DNA from: Gamarada debralockiae
Lineage: Eukaryota; Ascomycota; Leotiomycetes; Helotiales; Hyphodiscaceae
Length of the DNA: 33,629 nt
Direction of reading: 5' to 3'
Assembly: GCA_002803225.1 (NCBI GenBank)
Contig: NXFV01001881.1
Span: forward strand, 1 to 33,629
The notes under the pieces are model-generated. The model was not told the origin of the DNA, did not search any database, and saw nothing but the letters and a program-made list of their open reading frames with translations. A program made the translations under genes and the position numbers. Numbering within the stretch: the stretch's first letter is position 1; each line of letters begins with the position of its first letter. Positions 10,803 through 21,564 of the stretch are shown here, one piece after another.

Positions 10803-11728
10803 TTATTCTTGTGTTTGGGTTATTTTAATCTCGCTTCTGCCTTGATCAGCAGCTAAGACCTCCCTGACACGTGCTAGGCTTGTACTATCCCCTCTGAGTA
10901 TAGTCATCGCCGGCTCGTAAAACGTCGCGATTGACAGAATCCTGAGGTACTTGACCCCTTGAAACAGGTTACTCGTCCAAAAATGATATTCTCCTAACGC
11001 CATTGCTCCAAAGGACTCGCCAAAACACAAATCACCAATGATGTCGAAGGTAAGAAAATTGTACCATCGAGTCAAATCAACTTCGCCAGCGTCAGGGCCC
11101 TCGATCTTTTGCTTTAGTCTTTGAATAAGGAGATCGAGTATTGCATCATGATATCCTCCTGTTGACGGAGAGCTGCGTCCGAGAAGGCTTGAGAGAGCAG
11201 TTTGCGCATGCGAGCGTGATTAGCATCGTTCGAGTCTAATCTGGTAGGGCACTCGGAGTCGTCTTCAAGACTTGGACGTACGAATGATATTTGTATCTCC
11301 CTTCCCACCAACGGTGTAGAAGCGGGGATCTTTCTGCAGCTGTCCTTTCCCAGGATGGCTGCCATAAATATCTGACTGAAATCAGCTTAATGCGTCGCAA
11401 AGATATGGTCAAGGCTACCTTTCCATGCTGTAAGGTGTTGAAGGTTAGAGAATCTGGTCTGATTCGTACCACATCTCCATATTTGTCAAGCCTTTGAAGA
11501 GATGCCAGTAATCGGCTAACGTGAGCTCCAGTCCTCGAGGCAGGTCCAGGGAATTTAGCAAGCGAGTGGAGATAGATGTTGTAGATAATAATGAAAGTCT
11601 GATAGAGGACGTACTGCGAACCAAGGTCAGCAGCTGAACTAAACCAGGGGCTGCATTTTGGACCTACAAGAGAAGACGACGATCAGCTTGGCCGCAGTGG
11701 GCATTTGAAGAGTAAAGTCACGCTCCAT
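10803..11728 (-). pseudogene. Cytochrome P450, degraded N-terminal half
   Basis: Pieces of one P450 can be read in order but in different frames. They are: a possible start near 11728 (MERDFTLQ); the membrane-anchor end IYNIYLHSLAKFPGP from about 11612; KYGDVVRIRPDSLTFNTLQ near 11480-11430; AWKDIYGSHPGKGQLQKDPRF around a 47-bp intron (11418-11372); DANHARMRKLLSQAFSDAALRQQE near 11225-11150; and LLIQRLKQKIEGPDAGEVDL with TRWYNFLTFDIIGDLCFGESFG to 10803. Single-base changes break the frame near 11428 (CAG-CATGG where one more G is expected), between 11265 and 11225, and near 11138. The segment between the anchor and KYGDVV is also shortened. The I-helix, ExxR motif and heme-cysteine loop are absent. 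It resembles the fungal P450s of secondary metabolism with the LAKFPGP / DANHARMRKLLS signature. It cannot make an active enzyme. Confidence 0.87.
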
Positions 11729-12789
11729 TGCTTTTTCCTCGGCTGTGTGCTTGAAGGCAGATTTGTAAGCCAAGATTTTGAGCTCTCATTCGACATAAGT
11801 GACTAATTGACGGGGCATAGTTCAAAGGATATATACATCATTGTTGCCGTGCTGATCACTTTCCCGCAATAAGTGCCGGGTTGGACCAAGGACTGGTGCG
11901 CGATACAATGCAAGTTTTTCGTATTTGGGTGCCAACTACATCAATTTATCTTCCATGATTACTCTTCGCGGAACTCTATCCGGGAATTCAGATTTAGGGG
12001 TAAATGTGGGGCAGAGGTCGCAAGGACTTATCACAATGCAGCAATCATATTGAAGGCAACAATCTTCACGTGAAAGAAAATGGTTAAACTCAACCGTGTA
12101 CACAAAAGCAGTGGTACACAAAAGCAGTGGTACACAAAAGCAGTGGTACACAAAAGCAGTGGTACTACCATTGATTTCAATTCGCTCAACTGCGTCAGAG
12201 TACATACATAAACACGTGCAACTTGCAATAAGTATGCAAGTGAACTTTGCCATACTCCGCGACCGCCCTGTGCTTCTTCACTCCTTGAAGGTAGAAGGTG
12301 GCTTGATACTGTGTAAAGTCTTGGACAAATACCAGAGGCAGAGGTTGACATCGCAGACTCTAGCCACCATATCGTGCCCGTTTCGCAGAATGACCCTCTA
12401 ACGGTCAGGAATAAGACAAAAATCCCATCTCGGGAGGCTCCTTTGGTCTCGAAGCGACAGAAACCCCATCTAAGACAAGAGCCACACGTCAGAACTGCGC
12501 AGATGACACGGGTCGATAGATGAGTACCTTGATCTCTGAGCAGCTGCAGATGTTCTATGGAACTGTACTCTGTTCGGAAAGGGGCAACTTCTGACATCGG
12601 TAAGTCGGTGAACAGTGATCATAGAGGTCTGGGACAAGGGAAGACGGGAATGGGTAGCTTTCCTTCAAACCCACAATGGGCAGAAAAGGATACTCACAGT
12701 ATTGAGTGTCTTCAAATTCTTTGGATTGATCAACGTGCCGTACTGTCTACCTGGTGCCATTCCATTATGCGCCCGTCCCCAAATCCAAC
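11729..12789. other. Spacer with minisatellite
   Basis: No supported gene in about 1.06 kb. Minus-strand frames here are open only because the 16-bp repeat at 12098-12165 has no stops; they show no domain. The rest has nothing I can name. Confidence 0.4.
12098..12165. repeat. 16-bp tandem repeat, four perfect copies
   Basis: The unit GTACACAAAAGCAGTG occurs four times without any mismatch (12098-12113, 12114-12129, 12130-12145, 12146-12161), followed by GTAC of a fifth. Perfect identity points to a recent or unstable expansion. It lies in non-coding sequence. Confidence 0.97.
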
Positions 12790-13605
12790 TTAAACCAACG
12801 AAGGCTTCTTCTTGATTCCCAAAGCAGCAGCATGGTCTTTCTTCTTCTTAACGACCCTCTTAAAGCTCGGTGGTGGCATTTCCAAAGCAGCTTCCTTCGT
12901 AATGGGAGGGGCTGAAGGGCCAGCATCTGCACCGTCCTCCATGTCGTCATCAATAACTTCCTCCAGAGCCTCATGTCTTCGCATGAAGGCCCTCCTAGCT
13001 GCCTCCTCATCCTCCCTCTCCTGCCTTTGTTTCTCCTCATCTATGCTCTCCCTCGTGACAGTGACCTCGACGCCATCCTTCCCCATCCTCTCATTCCTAG
13101 CATTTCGAGTCCGGATCTCATCCAAGGCATCGGCAACAGCCATCTCCCTCTTTGCATCCAAGGTCTTGGTCTCCAACTCCTGCATCGCATTCTTCTCTTC
13201 CTCCTCACGCTCGAGTCTATCCAGCCGTTCCTCATCGCTCTCTTGCTTTCCACCACCATTCATCCGCCAGGGTTCTGTGTTTCGCTTGGCGCCTCGCTCG
13301 CATTCGTAGTCCATGTTCTTGGGGTCCGTCTTAAAAGTAATTTCTCCACTGCATCTCGTGCATCTTATATAGAACCGGTATATGGGGATGGCGTAGTATC
13401 TCTCTTCGGTGGTTTCTTTTCGCGCGTTGAACTTTCGGCCTTTGTAAATGTATTCGCCGCATGCTGTGCATTTCATGGGAAACGGGGCCATGAGGCGTAC
13501 AGTCTGGACCTTGGGGCCTGCTTGCTTCGGAGCTCGTGATCGTGTGATCTTCGATGGATCGAAGTCCGGGGGGTAGTATTTGGAGAGGACCTTTCGTTCA
13601 GACAT
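12790..13605 (-). CDS. YJU2: Splicing factor YJU2/CWF16 (CCDC94 family)
   Basis: Single exon, 271 residues. The start at 13605 is fixed by the conserved MSERKVLSKYYPPDFDPSKI; the frame stays open 34 codons upstream but without family resemblance. Two CxxC pairs (Cys46/Cys49 in MKCTACGEYIYKG and Cys82/Cys85 in IRCTRCSGEI) form the zinc-binding site. Between them lies the typical basic, aromatic block (KFNARKETTEERYYAIPIYRFY), and after them ITFKTDPKNMDYECERGA. Residues about 120-215 are a highly charged coiled coil. The tail is basic (VVKKKKDHAAALGIKKKPSLV). In yeast Yju2 joins the spliceosome around the first catalytic step with the Prp19-associated complex and helps dock the branch helix; the same nuclear role is expected here. 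It shares a 292-bp divergent promoter with CDC16. Confidence 0.95.
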   Translation of the reverse strand: MSERKVLSKYYPPDFDPSKITRSRAPKQAGPKVQTVRLMAPFPMKCTACGEYIYKGRKFNARKETTEERYYAIPIYRFYIRCTRCSGEITFKTDPKNMDYECERGAKRNTEPWRMNGGGKQESDEERLDRLEREEEEKNAMQELETKTLDAKREMAVADALDEIRTRNARNERMGKDGVEVTVTRESIDEEKQRQEREDEEAARRAFMRRHEALEEVIDDDMEDGADAGPSAPPITKEAALEMPPPSFKRVVKKKKDHAAALGIKKKPSLV

Positions 13606-13897
13606 GATGGGCGAGTGGTGATGTTCGAGTGCTTCCTTGAGGTTGGAGGAGAAGTAGGCGGCCTCGCGTAATTTATGGCAATATTCCCCACTACGGTTAG
13701 CGTGCATTTATGAATTTTTAGCCTCAGCCTTGTGTGCTCCTGCCTTGTCGCGTCGCCCAAATGTTTACGCGCGCCTTCCACCTTGCACAGACGAACACTC
13801 CGAACTTGGAGCCAATCTCCAGAACTATACTGGATCGCGCCTGTTTTATGCCTCGCATACGATTCCTGTCTGAATCACGAATGCCACAAATCAAATC
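13606..13897. promoter_or_regulatory. Divergent promoter between YJU2 and CDC16
   Basis: Only 292 bp separate the two start codons, so the two genes must share promoter space. A CCAAT box lies at 13812-13816. No TATA box is clear on either strand. Co-regulation is an inference. Confidence 0.5.
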
Positions 13898-15797
13898 ATG
13901 GAGAAGTTCTTGCGGGACTGGCGTCAAGATGCCCTGAATAAACATCAATACGACTCAGCCATTTTTATTGGAGACAAACTGTTGGCCCTGACTGGTAATT
14001 CCTCCCTGCCAACGTCTTTGCGCCCTCTAACGATCTACAGGAAACGACAAAGATGCATTCTGGCTCGCACAAGTCCACTTCTCTACCGGAAACTACACCC
14101 GAGCCCAAAGTTTCCTCGCAAAACAAGATCTAATTGTCCGAAACCCTTCATGTCGGTATCTCGCCGGACACTGCTTGATCAAGCAAGGTCGATTTGACGA
14201 GGCGCTCAATGTCCTTGGCGAGAAGAACCCCACACATCTCATCACAAACGCAAGCAACAGCAGGCGTAAACTACAACATACAAGTGGGCACGGCAGAACA
14301 AATTCCTCACTGCATGGAAAGGCAGCAGGAAGGTCAGATCGTCATAATGGGAGAGATGAAGTTGCACAAGAGGAAGCGGTAAATGTTCGATTCGAGGCAG
14401 CGATGTGCTTCTTGAGAGGACTCTGCTACGCCAAACAAAATGCTTTCGATCGCGCAAAGGAGTGCTACAAAGATGCAGTCCGAATAGATGTAAAATGTTT
14501 TGAGGCATTCGAACAGCTCATGAAGAATTGCTTGATGTCACCGGACGAGGAATGGCAATTCCTCGAATCTCTGGACTTCGATGCGATCTCCATCACCGAC
14601 GACACATCTTCCTCCCAAGAGGCGGCCGAGTTCACCAAGATGCTATACACGACTCGATTGTCAAAATACAAGAATCCTGCATCGTTCACTGCAGCAACGG
14701 AAACGCTGTCCACCCACTATAACCTTGCTACAAATGCTGATCTTCTACTCTCGAAAGCCGACCTTCTCTTCACGCAATGCAAATTCAAAGATGCATTAGC
14801 AATTACGAACTCGATCCTTCAAGATGACAAATACAATTTCAGCATATATCCCCTTCATCTCGCATGCCTATACGAATTACAACTCAAGAACGCTCTCTTT
14901 CTCGTTTCCCATGACCTCGCAGACAACCATCCTGAAGAACCTTGTACGTGGCTCGCCGTTGGAGTCTACTACCTAGCCATCAACAAGGTTGCCGAGGCGC
15001 GTCGGTATTTCAGTAAAGCCAGCATGATGGATCCTCATTTCGGGCCAGCATGGATTGGATTCGCACACACCTTTGCAGCAGAAGGCGAGCATGATCAAGC
15101 AATCTCCGCTTACTCAACTGCTGCTCGACTGTTTATGGGCACACATCTCCCGCAACTGTTCCTGGGAATGCAGAATCATATGTTGAACAACATGACACTT
15201 GCGGACGAATTCTTGAAGACCGCATATGGACTTTGCAGTACGGATCCACTGCTGTTGAATGAAATGGGAGTAGTGTTCTATCACCAAGAACGCCTTGTGG
15301 ACGCCGTCAAGATATTTGTCAAAGCGTTGGAGATAGCGGATGAGATTGACAGCGACTCCCAAGCTTGGATTTCGACTCGAGCAAACTTGGGACATGCATA
15401 TCGAAGACTCCAGCAATGGGATCTCGCCCTCTCGGAATTCGACGAAGTTCTCCGGCAAGGTGGTAAAGACCCTTCAGTCTTCTGCGCCAAAGGTCTGGTG
15501 TTGATGGAGCAAAGACGACCATATGATGCCGTTCAAGTATTCCACGAAGCGCTTGCTATATCACCACAAGATGCGATTGCAACGGAGTTGCTGAATAAGG
15601 CGCTGGAAGAGACGGCTGGTGTGCCTAATGGGGATGATTTTGAGGATGAGGAGTTTGAGAGGGAGTTGGGGTTGAGAAAGGCGGAGGCTGCGAAGAGTAT
15701 GGCGAATTCGAAGGCGGGAAAAGGAAAAAGCAAGAGTATGCCGCGGATTAGTGGCCTTGGAGCTGAGCAGTTGATGGAATTGAGTGATGATGACTGA
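13898..15797 (+). CDS. CDC16: Anaphase-promoting complex TPR subunit CDC16/APC6 (Cut9)
   Basis: Exon 1 13898-13994, a 46-bp intron (GTAATT...CTACAG), exon 2 14041-15797; 617 residues. The N-terminus MEKFLRDWRQDALNKHQYDSA starts the first TPR helix pair. NDKDAFWLAQVHFSTGNYTRAQSFLAKQD continues it across the splice junction, which supports the intron. GEKNPTHLI and FLRGLCYAKQNAFDRAKECYKDAV are family hallmarks. TPR units follow through about residue 570, for example TWLAVGVYYLAINKVAEARRYFSKASMMDP, PAWIGFAHTFAAEGEHDQAISAYSTA and LLNEMGVVFYHQERLVDAVKIF. The tail is acidic and basic and ends in LSDDD. In the APC/C ubiquitin ligase, Cdc16 is a scaffold dimer of the TPR arm, needed for the metaphase-anaphase transition. 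A serine-rich, basic loop at about residues 145-175 is the least conserved part. The gene is intact. Confidence 0.94.
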
Positions 15798-16012
15798 TGA
15801 CATTGCATTGATGGCGTAGGGAGGGCATAGGTTGGCGTTTGAGTGGCGAGCATCAAAATGGGAGGAGGACATGGGTGTGAATTGATGTGATAGAGTGACA
15901 CTCATCATTTAAATAAGTAGCGGGGTATACTAGAATCGTACAAGAGCATCAGCTCATCCTCAAATGCCATAATCGTATGTAATCCCAAACCGTCCCTTTT
16001 TAATCAACAGTC

Positions 16013-16531
16013 CTACGGTTCCTCAAACTTCCCACCCTTAACTCCATATCTCCACCCCATATACCCCATCATACCCAGCGCCCCTCCCAATCCCGCACCA
16101 CCAACCACGCCTCTCCATCCCAGCGCCCTTCCCCCTCCACTACCCAACACACCCGCCAACCCCGCCATCATACCAGGATACGTCCAATCATCACACTCAA
16201 GCTGTCCTTTATTCTCCAACAACCGCCAGCTTCGATCCTGCCATTCTATCTCCTCTCTCCCTCGCATCCTCATCGGCAGGCCCACGGCCAGAAGGCCGGT
16301 TGCAACGACGGCGCCGATGCCTGCTGAGCGTAACAAGGTGGCAGGGAAGGTCGAGGGGGGAACTCGAGGTTTGATGATTTTGAAGTGCCGCAGAAGAAAG
16401 AGATCGGTTGCTATTCCTGCGCCGACGAGAGAACCGGCTTGCACAGCGCGTGTCAATACGTGCGTGGTGAGGATAAGGTGAGAGAAGGGCTGTTCTTCTG
16501 CGTAGGGTGGATGGGGCCAGAGGCGCGACAT
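16013..16531 (-). CDS. Small glycine-rich membrane protein, possibly DUF1757
   Basis: Single exon, 172 residues, starting at 16531 (MSRLWPHPPYAEEQPFSHLILTTHVLTRAVQ). Hydrophobic stretches occur near residues 33-46 (GSLVGAGIATDLFLL), 66-83 (LLRSAGIGAVVATGLLAVG) and in two glycine-rich segments near 118-158 (MMAGLAGVLGSGG; GVVGGAGLGGALGMMGYMGW). The middle, EIEWQDRSWRLLENKGQLECDDWTYPG, is polar. This layout resembles a fungal family catalogued as DUF1757, but I assign it from memory of the pattern only. The small size, basic character and GxxxG helices would fit an inner mitochondrial membrane protein; this is a guess. Codon use is GC-rich. The reverse frames are open too, but the continuous hydrophobic pattern favours this one. 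Confidence 0.62.
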   Translation of the reverse strand: MSRLWPHPPYAEEQPFSHLILTTHVLTRAVQAGSLVGAGIATDLFLLRHFKIIKPRVPPSTFPATLLRSAGIGAVVATGLLAVGLPMRMRGREEIEWQDRSWRLLENKGQLECDDWTYPGMMAGLAGVLGSGGGRALGWRGVVGGAGLGGALGMMGYMGWRYGVKGGKFEEP

Positions 16532-17496
16532 TTTGTCTTTGTCTCAATGCGTCCTTTTTCTGTTCGATGCCTGCGCGACGAGATTTCGATCGTTGTATTT
16601 CTGTCAACGCGAGGTAAAGCTGTTGGAGCTGGGCTGCGGTTATCAGAAGAGAGGTGAGTGTGGCATAGCAAGGGAGAGATGATTCAGATGAGGCTGAACT
16701 CTTTATATCGCGCAAAGGGACGGGCCATTGTCGTGTAGCCAGACTCGGTTGCGTCCGTATGACAGGGTGTGCAGTCGGAGGATTTGTTTTGCGGAGAGCG
16801 TGAGTGGTCCGAAAACCGACTCACTACTTTTAGAACCACGATGGAATGAATGCCCGGGCTTACTCGTTACATATTCCCATGGTACCTGCGGGTCGCAAGC
16901 TCTTTGGTATGACGCTGGTGTGGTGACGAGGTTGCGCGAATGCAGAGGTGGAGAGTCAAAAGTAGGAGCCGGTTTACGGCCGAGAGAGGGAAAGTAAAAT
17001 TAGAGTTCAGTTCTCCCTCGCTGACAGCGCTACTTGGCCCTCATTTCGACAAGTAGATCTGCGACGGCATCTCATCTCAGGCAGGTAGTTCGGGCTCCAA
17101 TGCTTATCATAACGATGTTGTTCCACGGAATGGCTTCCTCAACTTCCTCCACCGCATCGGACGGCTTGGCTTGGCTTTCATTTGCTGGCTTGTTGAGTCT
17201 CGGCGCATGGAAAGCTTCAGATGGAGCCGTCTGCACCTATCAGCAGGCGGAAAACGTTCTCTTTTGCTCAATTGACCTTGGAGCTACCCTAGGTGGTTTT
17301 GCTTCTAGTCCCCGCATCCCACTTTCAGTGAGGGGACCGAATTGAGCCGAGGACGATCTCCCCGCATTCTCCGCCATCGCCCTGGAGTTCCAGATATTCT
17401 TCATCAATTGAGCTGTCCTTCCTTGCAATCTGTTGATTTCTTATTCAAATTTCTGCTCCTCCCCTTTTCAAGTTTGCATCATATTCAATTCCAAAT
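16532..17496. other. Divergent spacer upstream of acetoacetyl-CoA synthetase
   Basis: About 965 bp between two divergent start codons. Several short open frames exist but none shows a domain or codon bias. It should hold the promoters of both neighbours; pyrimidine-rich stretches just before 17497 (for example 17448-17475) are typical of fungal transcription starts. Confidence 0.45.
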
Positions 17497-19822
17497 ATGG
17501 ACTCCCTTACTGTCCCAAGAAAGCTCTGGGAGCATCCAGATCCCAAGAGTACCGAAATGTACAAATTCATGCAAGCAGTCAACAAGAAGCACGGCTTACA
17601 AATAAAGGTGCCTTCTTTCTCATGGAATTGATCACCGGCTAACGATTGCACTCCAGACATTCTGGGAATTATACCAATACTCCATCACTAAACGCGCCCA
17701 GTTCTGGGATCAATGCTTCCAATTCGTCGATCTCATCTACAGCGGATCCTACACGAAAGTAGTCGACGAAAATGCACGCATGGATTCCATACCCCGCTGG
17801 TTCGAAGGCGTGCATATGAACTTTGCAGAGAATCTCCTCTACAAACATGTCCCCGGTACACCGTCATCACAACGAGGAACGATCGGGAAGGAGGACCACA
17901 AGATTGCTTTGACGGAGGTACGGGAGGGAGCTACGGAGATCCGGGATGTGAGTTGGGGCCAACTCAGGAGAGAGGTTGCTCAGTTGGCGGGTGCGATGAA
18001 GGAGCATGGTGTCAAGAAAGGAGATAGAGTTGTGGTTGTTGCGAGTAATTCCGTGGATACGCTGAAGGTTTTCTTGGCTGTTACGACGCTGGGAGGGATG
18101 TTCAGTAGCAGTTCGACGGATATGGGTGTCCAAGGAGTTCTGCAACGAGCATTGCAGGTCACACCAAAGGTATGCATCACCATCCCCTTATTGTCTCCCG
18201 GATGCTGACCTGCACAGTACATATTCATGGATGACTTTGCCATCTACAACGGAAAACGAGTCGACCTCCGCCAAAAAATGACCGAAATAGTGGCCGGCAT
18301 GAAATCCGTCCCCGAATTCGCAGGAATGGTATCCATGCCCCGATTCAAAGAGGCCGTGGACATCAGCGGCGTTCCCCGGACTCAAACGCTCTCCCAGTAT
18401 GTAACAAAAGTGAGGTCCAAGGTCCCCGACTTCGAAAAAATGGCCTTCCACGACCCCTTCTTCATAGCCTACTCCTCCGGCACAACCGGCACCCCAAAAT
18501 GCATCGTACATTCCATCGGCGGCGCCATGCTATCCGCCAGTAAAGAAGGGAAGTTGCACCGCGAAATCAACGAAGATAGCGTTTGTCTGCAATACACGAC
18601 GACGGGGTGGATCATGTATTTTAGTAGCGTGATGCAGATCTTGTCGGGAGCGAGAGTGGTGCTTTATGATGGATCACCCTTCCAGCCGGATTTGACGACT
18701 TTCGTGAAGTTGATTGGGGACCTGAAAGTTACGAAATTGGGGATTAGTCCCAGGTGGATGAATGAGATGCAGAAGAATAGGGTTAAACCCAAAGATGTAA
18801 CTGATCTTTCGAGTTTGAAGATTGTCACCTCGACGGGAATGGTGTTATCAGATCAGCTTTTTGAGTGGTTTTATGATGTTGGATTCCCGAGACATGTTCA
18901 TTTGGCAAACATTTCTGGTGGGACAGATCTGGTACGTTCTCGCATCCAGTGATGAGGCTCAAACTGACATATGGTACAGGCTGGGTGTTTCGGACAAGAA
19001 AACCCCCTGACACCCGTCTACGTCGGCGGAACACAAGGCCCCTCTCTCGGCACCCCCGTCTCCGTCTACGACTCCTTAATCGAAGGCGGGCCCGGTATCC
19101 GCGGTTCACCAGTCGAGGATGGCGTACCCGGTGAGCTCGTCGCGCCCGCAGCATTTCCCAATATGCCCGTCTACTTCTGGGGTGACGCCCGTCCTCCTTC
19201 CCCCAAATCAAAATATTTTAGTTCATATTTCGAAAAATACGACAACGTGTGGACGCACGGCGATTTCGTGATGATCCATCCTGTGACCAAGAATCTTATT
19301 TTCTTGGGGAGAGCGGATGGGGTGTTGAATCCGAGTGGAGTAAGGTTTGGCAGTGCGGAGATTTATGGGGTTTTAGAAAATCGGTTTGGGAATGTTTTGA
19401 GTGATAGTATTTGTGTTGGGCAGAGAAGACCGCAGGATGCTGATGAGAGTGTTTTGTTGTTTTTGATGATGAAACCCGGCGAAAAATTCACCACAAAGCT
19501 CGTCAACGACGTCAAAGCTGCGATTCGGAAGGAACTTAGTCCCAGGCATGTGCCGAAACATGTTTTTGAGACTCCAGAGATACCTGTGAGTTGAACCCTT
19601 ACCCCTCTCTTTCTTATTCTTGGAGCTTGTGATGTGGAAAATGGCATGCTAATGTCACAACAGACGACGGTCAATCTGAAGAAGGTAGAATTGCCAGTGA
19701 AGCAGATTGTGAGTGGCAAAATCATCAAGCCCAGTGGCACGCTATTGAACCCGGAGAGTTTGGATTTCTATTATAAGTTTGCGAAGATAGAGGAGTTGGT
19801 AGATCCGAAGAGCAAGTTATAG
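17497..19822 (+). CDS. AACS: Acetoacetyl-CoA synthetase
   Basis: Five exons: 17497-17607, 17657-18169, 18218-18931, 18980-19585 and 19664-19822; four introns of 48-78 bp, all GT-AG, all phase 0. The product has 700 residues, normal for the family. It activates acetoacetate with ATP and CoA to acetoacetyl-CoA in the cytosol, feeding sterol and lipid synthesis or ketone-body use. The N-terminus MDSLTVPRKLWEHPDPKSTE and the ACAS-N-like block (WELYQYSITKRAQFWDQCFQF) are typical. The AMP-binding P-loop YSSGTTGTPK is at 293-302, TTGWIMYF follows near 325, and WTHGDFV with GRADGVLNPSGVRFGSAEIY (from 556) gives the adenylate-binding and hinge motifs. The likely catalytic lysine lies in QIVSGK (Lys667). 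The last intron has a clear branch site (TGCTAATG). Intact; no peroxisomal signal at the end (PKSKL only loosely resembles SKL, see findings). Confidence 0.96.
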
Positions 19823-21564
19823 ATGTGAGCATTAGAATACATCGAAATTGGGAAGGCTTCGTGGTTAGTTGCAGCCCAATGGCATCCAACATTCTGTAAC
19901 AGAGTCTTTGGAAAAGTACTTCCAATCATTTCATGTTCAACCTATTCTTTCGGACTCGGATTCTGGTGGCCCACTACAGAGCATCGCGAACTGCCGAATA
20001 CCTTCTAACAACCCAAAAGCCTCTCTCTTTACTTGAACTTCCTCTATCTCGCCCAGACTGACAGGTTGAATGAAGTTTCATTCGCCTTCCGCCTCAAACA
20101 ATCCGTTCCGTATGCAATTGGACAGCATCTCCCGTGCAGTTCAAGAGCTCCATATCCAACTCCACAGCTATCTACATTCCACGATAAGTCCAATCGTTGA
20201 ATAAAACTTTGAAAAACTTCGAGTGATGTACGGGATTCGCAGTATTTTCCAAGCTCGGAGTTCAGCCTTATGTTCTCCATGTTATGTGGTTCTTGCATAC
20301 TGCGCATGGTGCTTTGCAGGTATCTGTTGGGAAATATTGTCAGTTCAAGTGTTGATGATGGAGTGCATGGTATTTTGGAGACTGGACGTAGATCTTGAGC
20401 CGTACAGTGAATCTGCGGCGTAACGTCCACAGCGTTTATCGAATTGGCATGTGCTATTCTCCAGCATCCTTGCAAAATATCAGAAAGAGGGGTGAGTTGA
20501 AAACCTCAGGAACAGGCCCAGAAGAAGGTGTGAGAGCACAGTAGTCGTAGAGATTCCAGAGCCTAGCTCATATCTTGGTCTCAGCGTCTCAAAATTGCGG
20601 GGTAATTTGTTAGTGGCTGCCCCACAGTATGCTTATTTCTCGCCTTGTTTCTCCAGCTCCTGCATTTCTTCCTTTCGTTGTGCAAATCAAAAGCTTTAGA
20701 CGCCCAGATAAGAACGAAGGCCTACGAAGATAGTTCATGCACAATGCAATTAGCAGGAACACCCGAAAGCCTGATGTGAACTCAAATTTTAAAGGTGTTT
20801 TACTTCCCCATGCCTCTGTACTCCGTAGTTCCTTGATACTAAGCAGTTCAGGCAACAGTTCAAGCATCCTGACATTTTTGTCAACGGAGGTCTCAAACTT
20901 TTGGGGGTATAAATAATGAGTTCGCGCTTCGTTTTTCAGGCCGATTGGGCACATTTTGATGATCTTTATCAGCCATCTGCCCCGCATTTTGAATATCGTG
21001 CGTACTAGAAGGGTCCGTGGGCTGAAGCAGGGGTGCCTGTATGGTTTTGATGTGTGGCTTCCTCATGGTTAAGGTATTTGTGCGTCTCTCGCACAGACTC
21101 TCGCCCGGCAGGCATGGGCTGAGTTTTTAATCCGTCCAAAAGCGATTCCTATATTTATGGAAAAGTGTTACCAGGGGGTTTTCTGAGCAGTTTTAGTGGT
21201 CAGGGATAACCACGGATAGTCAGAAATCATTCTCGCTTTCATGATCCGAACCCTGTCTGTGGCATTTTCTTATACGAATAAATTACGCTAGGTATCCGCA
21301 AAAACAAGGGTGGGTGGCGCGGTACAAGGGTTAGAGCATGGCTCCGTCAGGCCTTGTCAAAAACCTGCAATCCAGTATATATTTTATCTTAATACTCTAT
21401 ATATTTCATCCCTCATTTTATACTGAAAGCATTCAAAAGAGGCTCTCATAACTTCTAATAAAGACATTTCAACATTCTTTCATTGCATCATTCTAACTCA
21501 ACCTGATAGCCTCAAGCTTAACAGAGTCTCTGTATTTCTTACAATACCCATACCTCCTCATTCT
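19823..21564. other. 1.7-kb spacer without a supported gene
   Basis: The longest frames (143 residues on the minus strand ending at 20044, 125 residues ending at 20610) have no domain, no signal peptide and no homology I recognise. The final 200 bp before 21565 are AT-rich with TATATATTTC and probably hold the promoter of the ankyrin gene. Confidence 0.4.

Noticed and set aside
12031..12597. 188-codon minus-strand open frame
   Set aside because: It is kept open by the 16-bp tandem repeat and has no domain, signal or spliced partner.
12812..13539. Long plus-strand frames opposite YJU2
   Set aside because: They are shadows of the conserved YJU2 coding strand (serine/leucine-rich reverse translation).
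16209..16715. 168-codon minus-strand frame overlapping the small membrane protein
   Set aside because: Arg/Ser-rich shadow frame in GC-rich sequence; the alternative frame has the coherent hydrophobic pattern.
20044..20475. 143-codon minus-strand frame
   Set aside because: No recognisable domain, no codon bias, no introns that extend it; probably chance.
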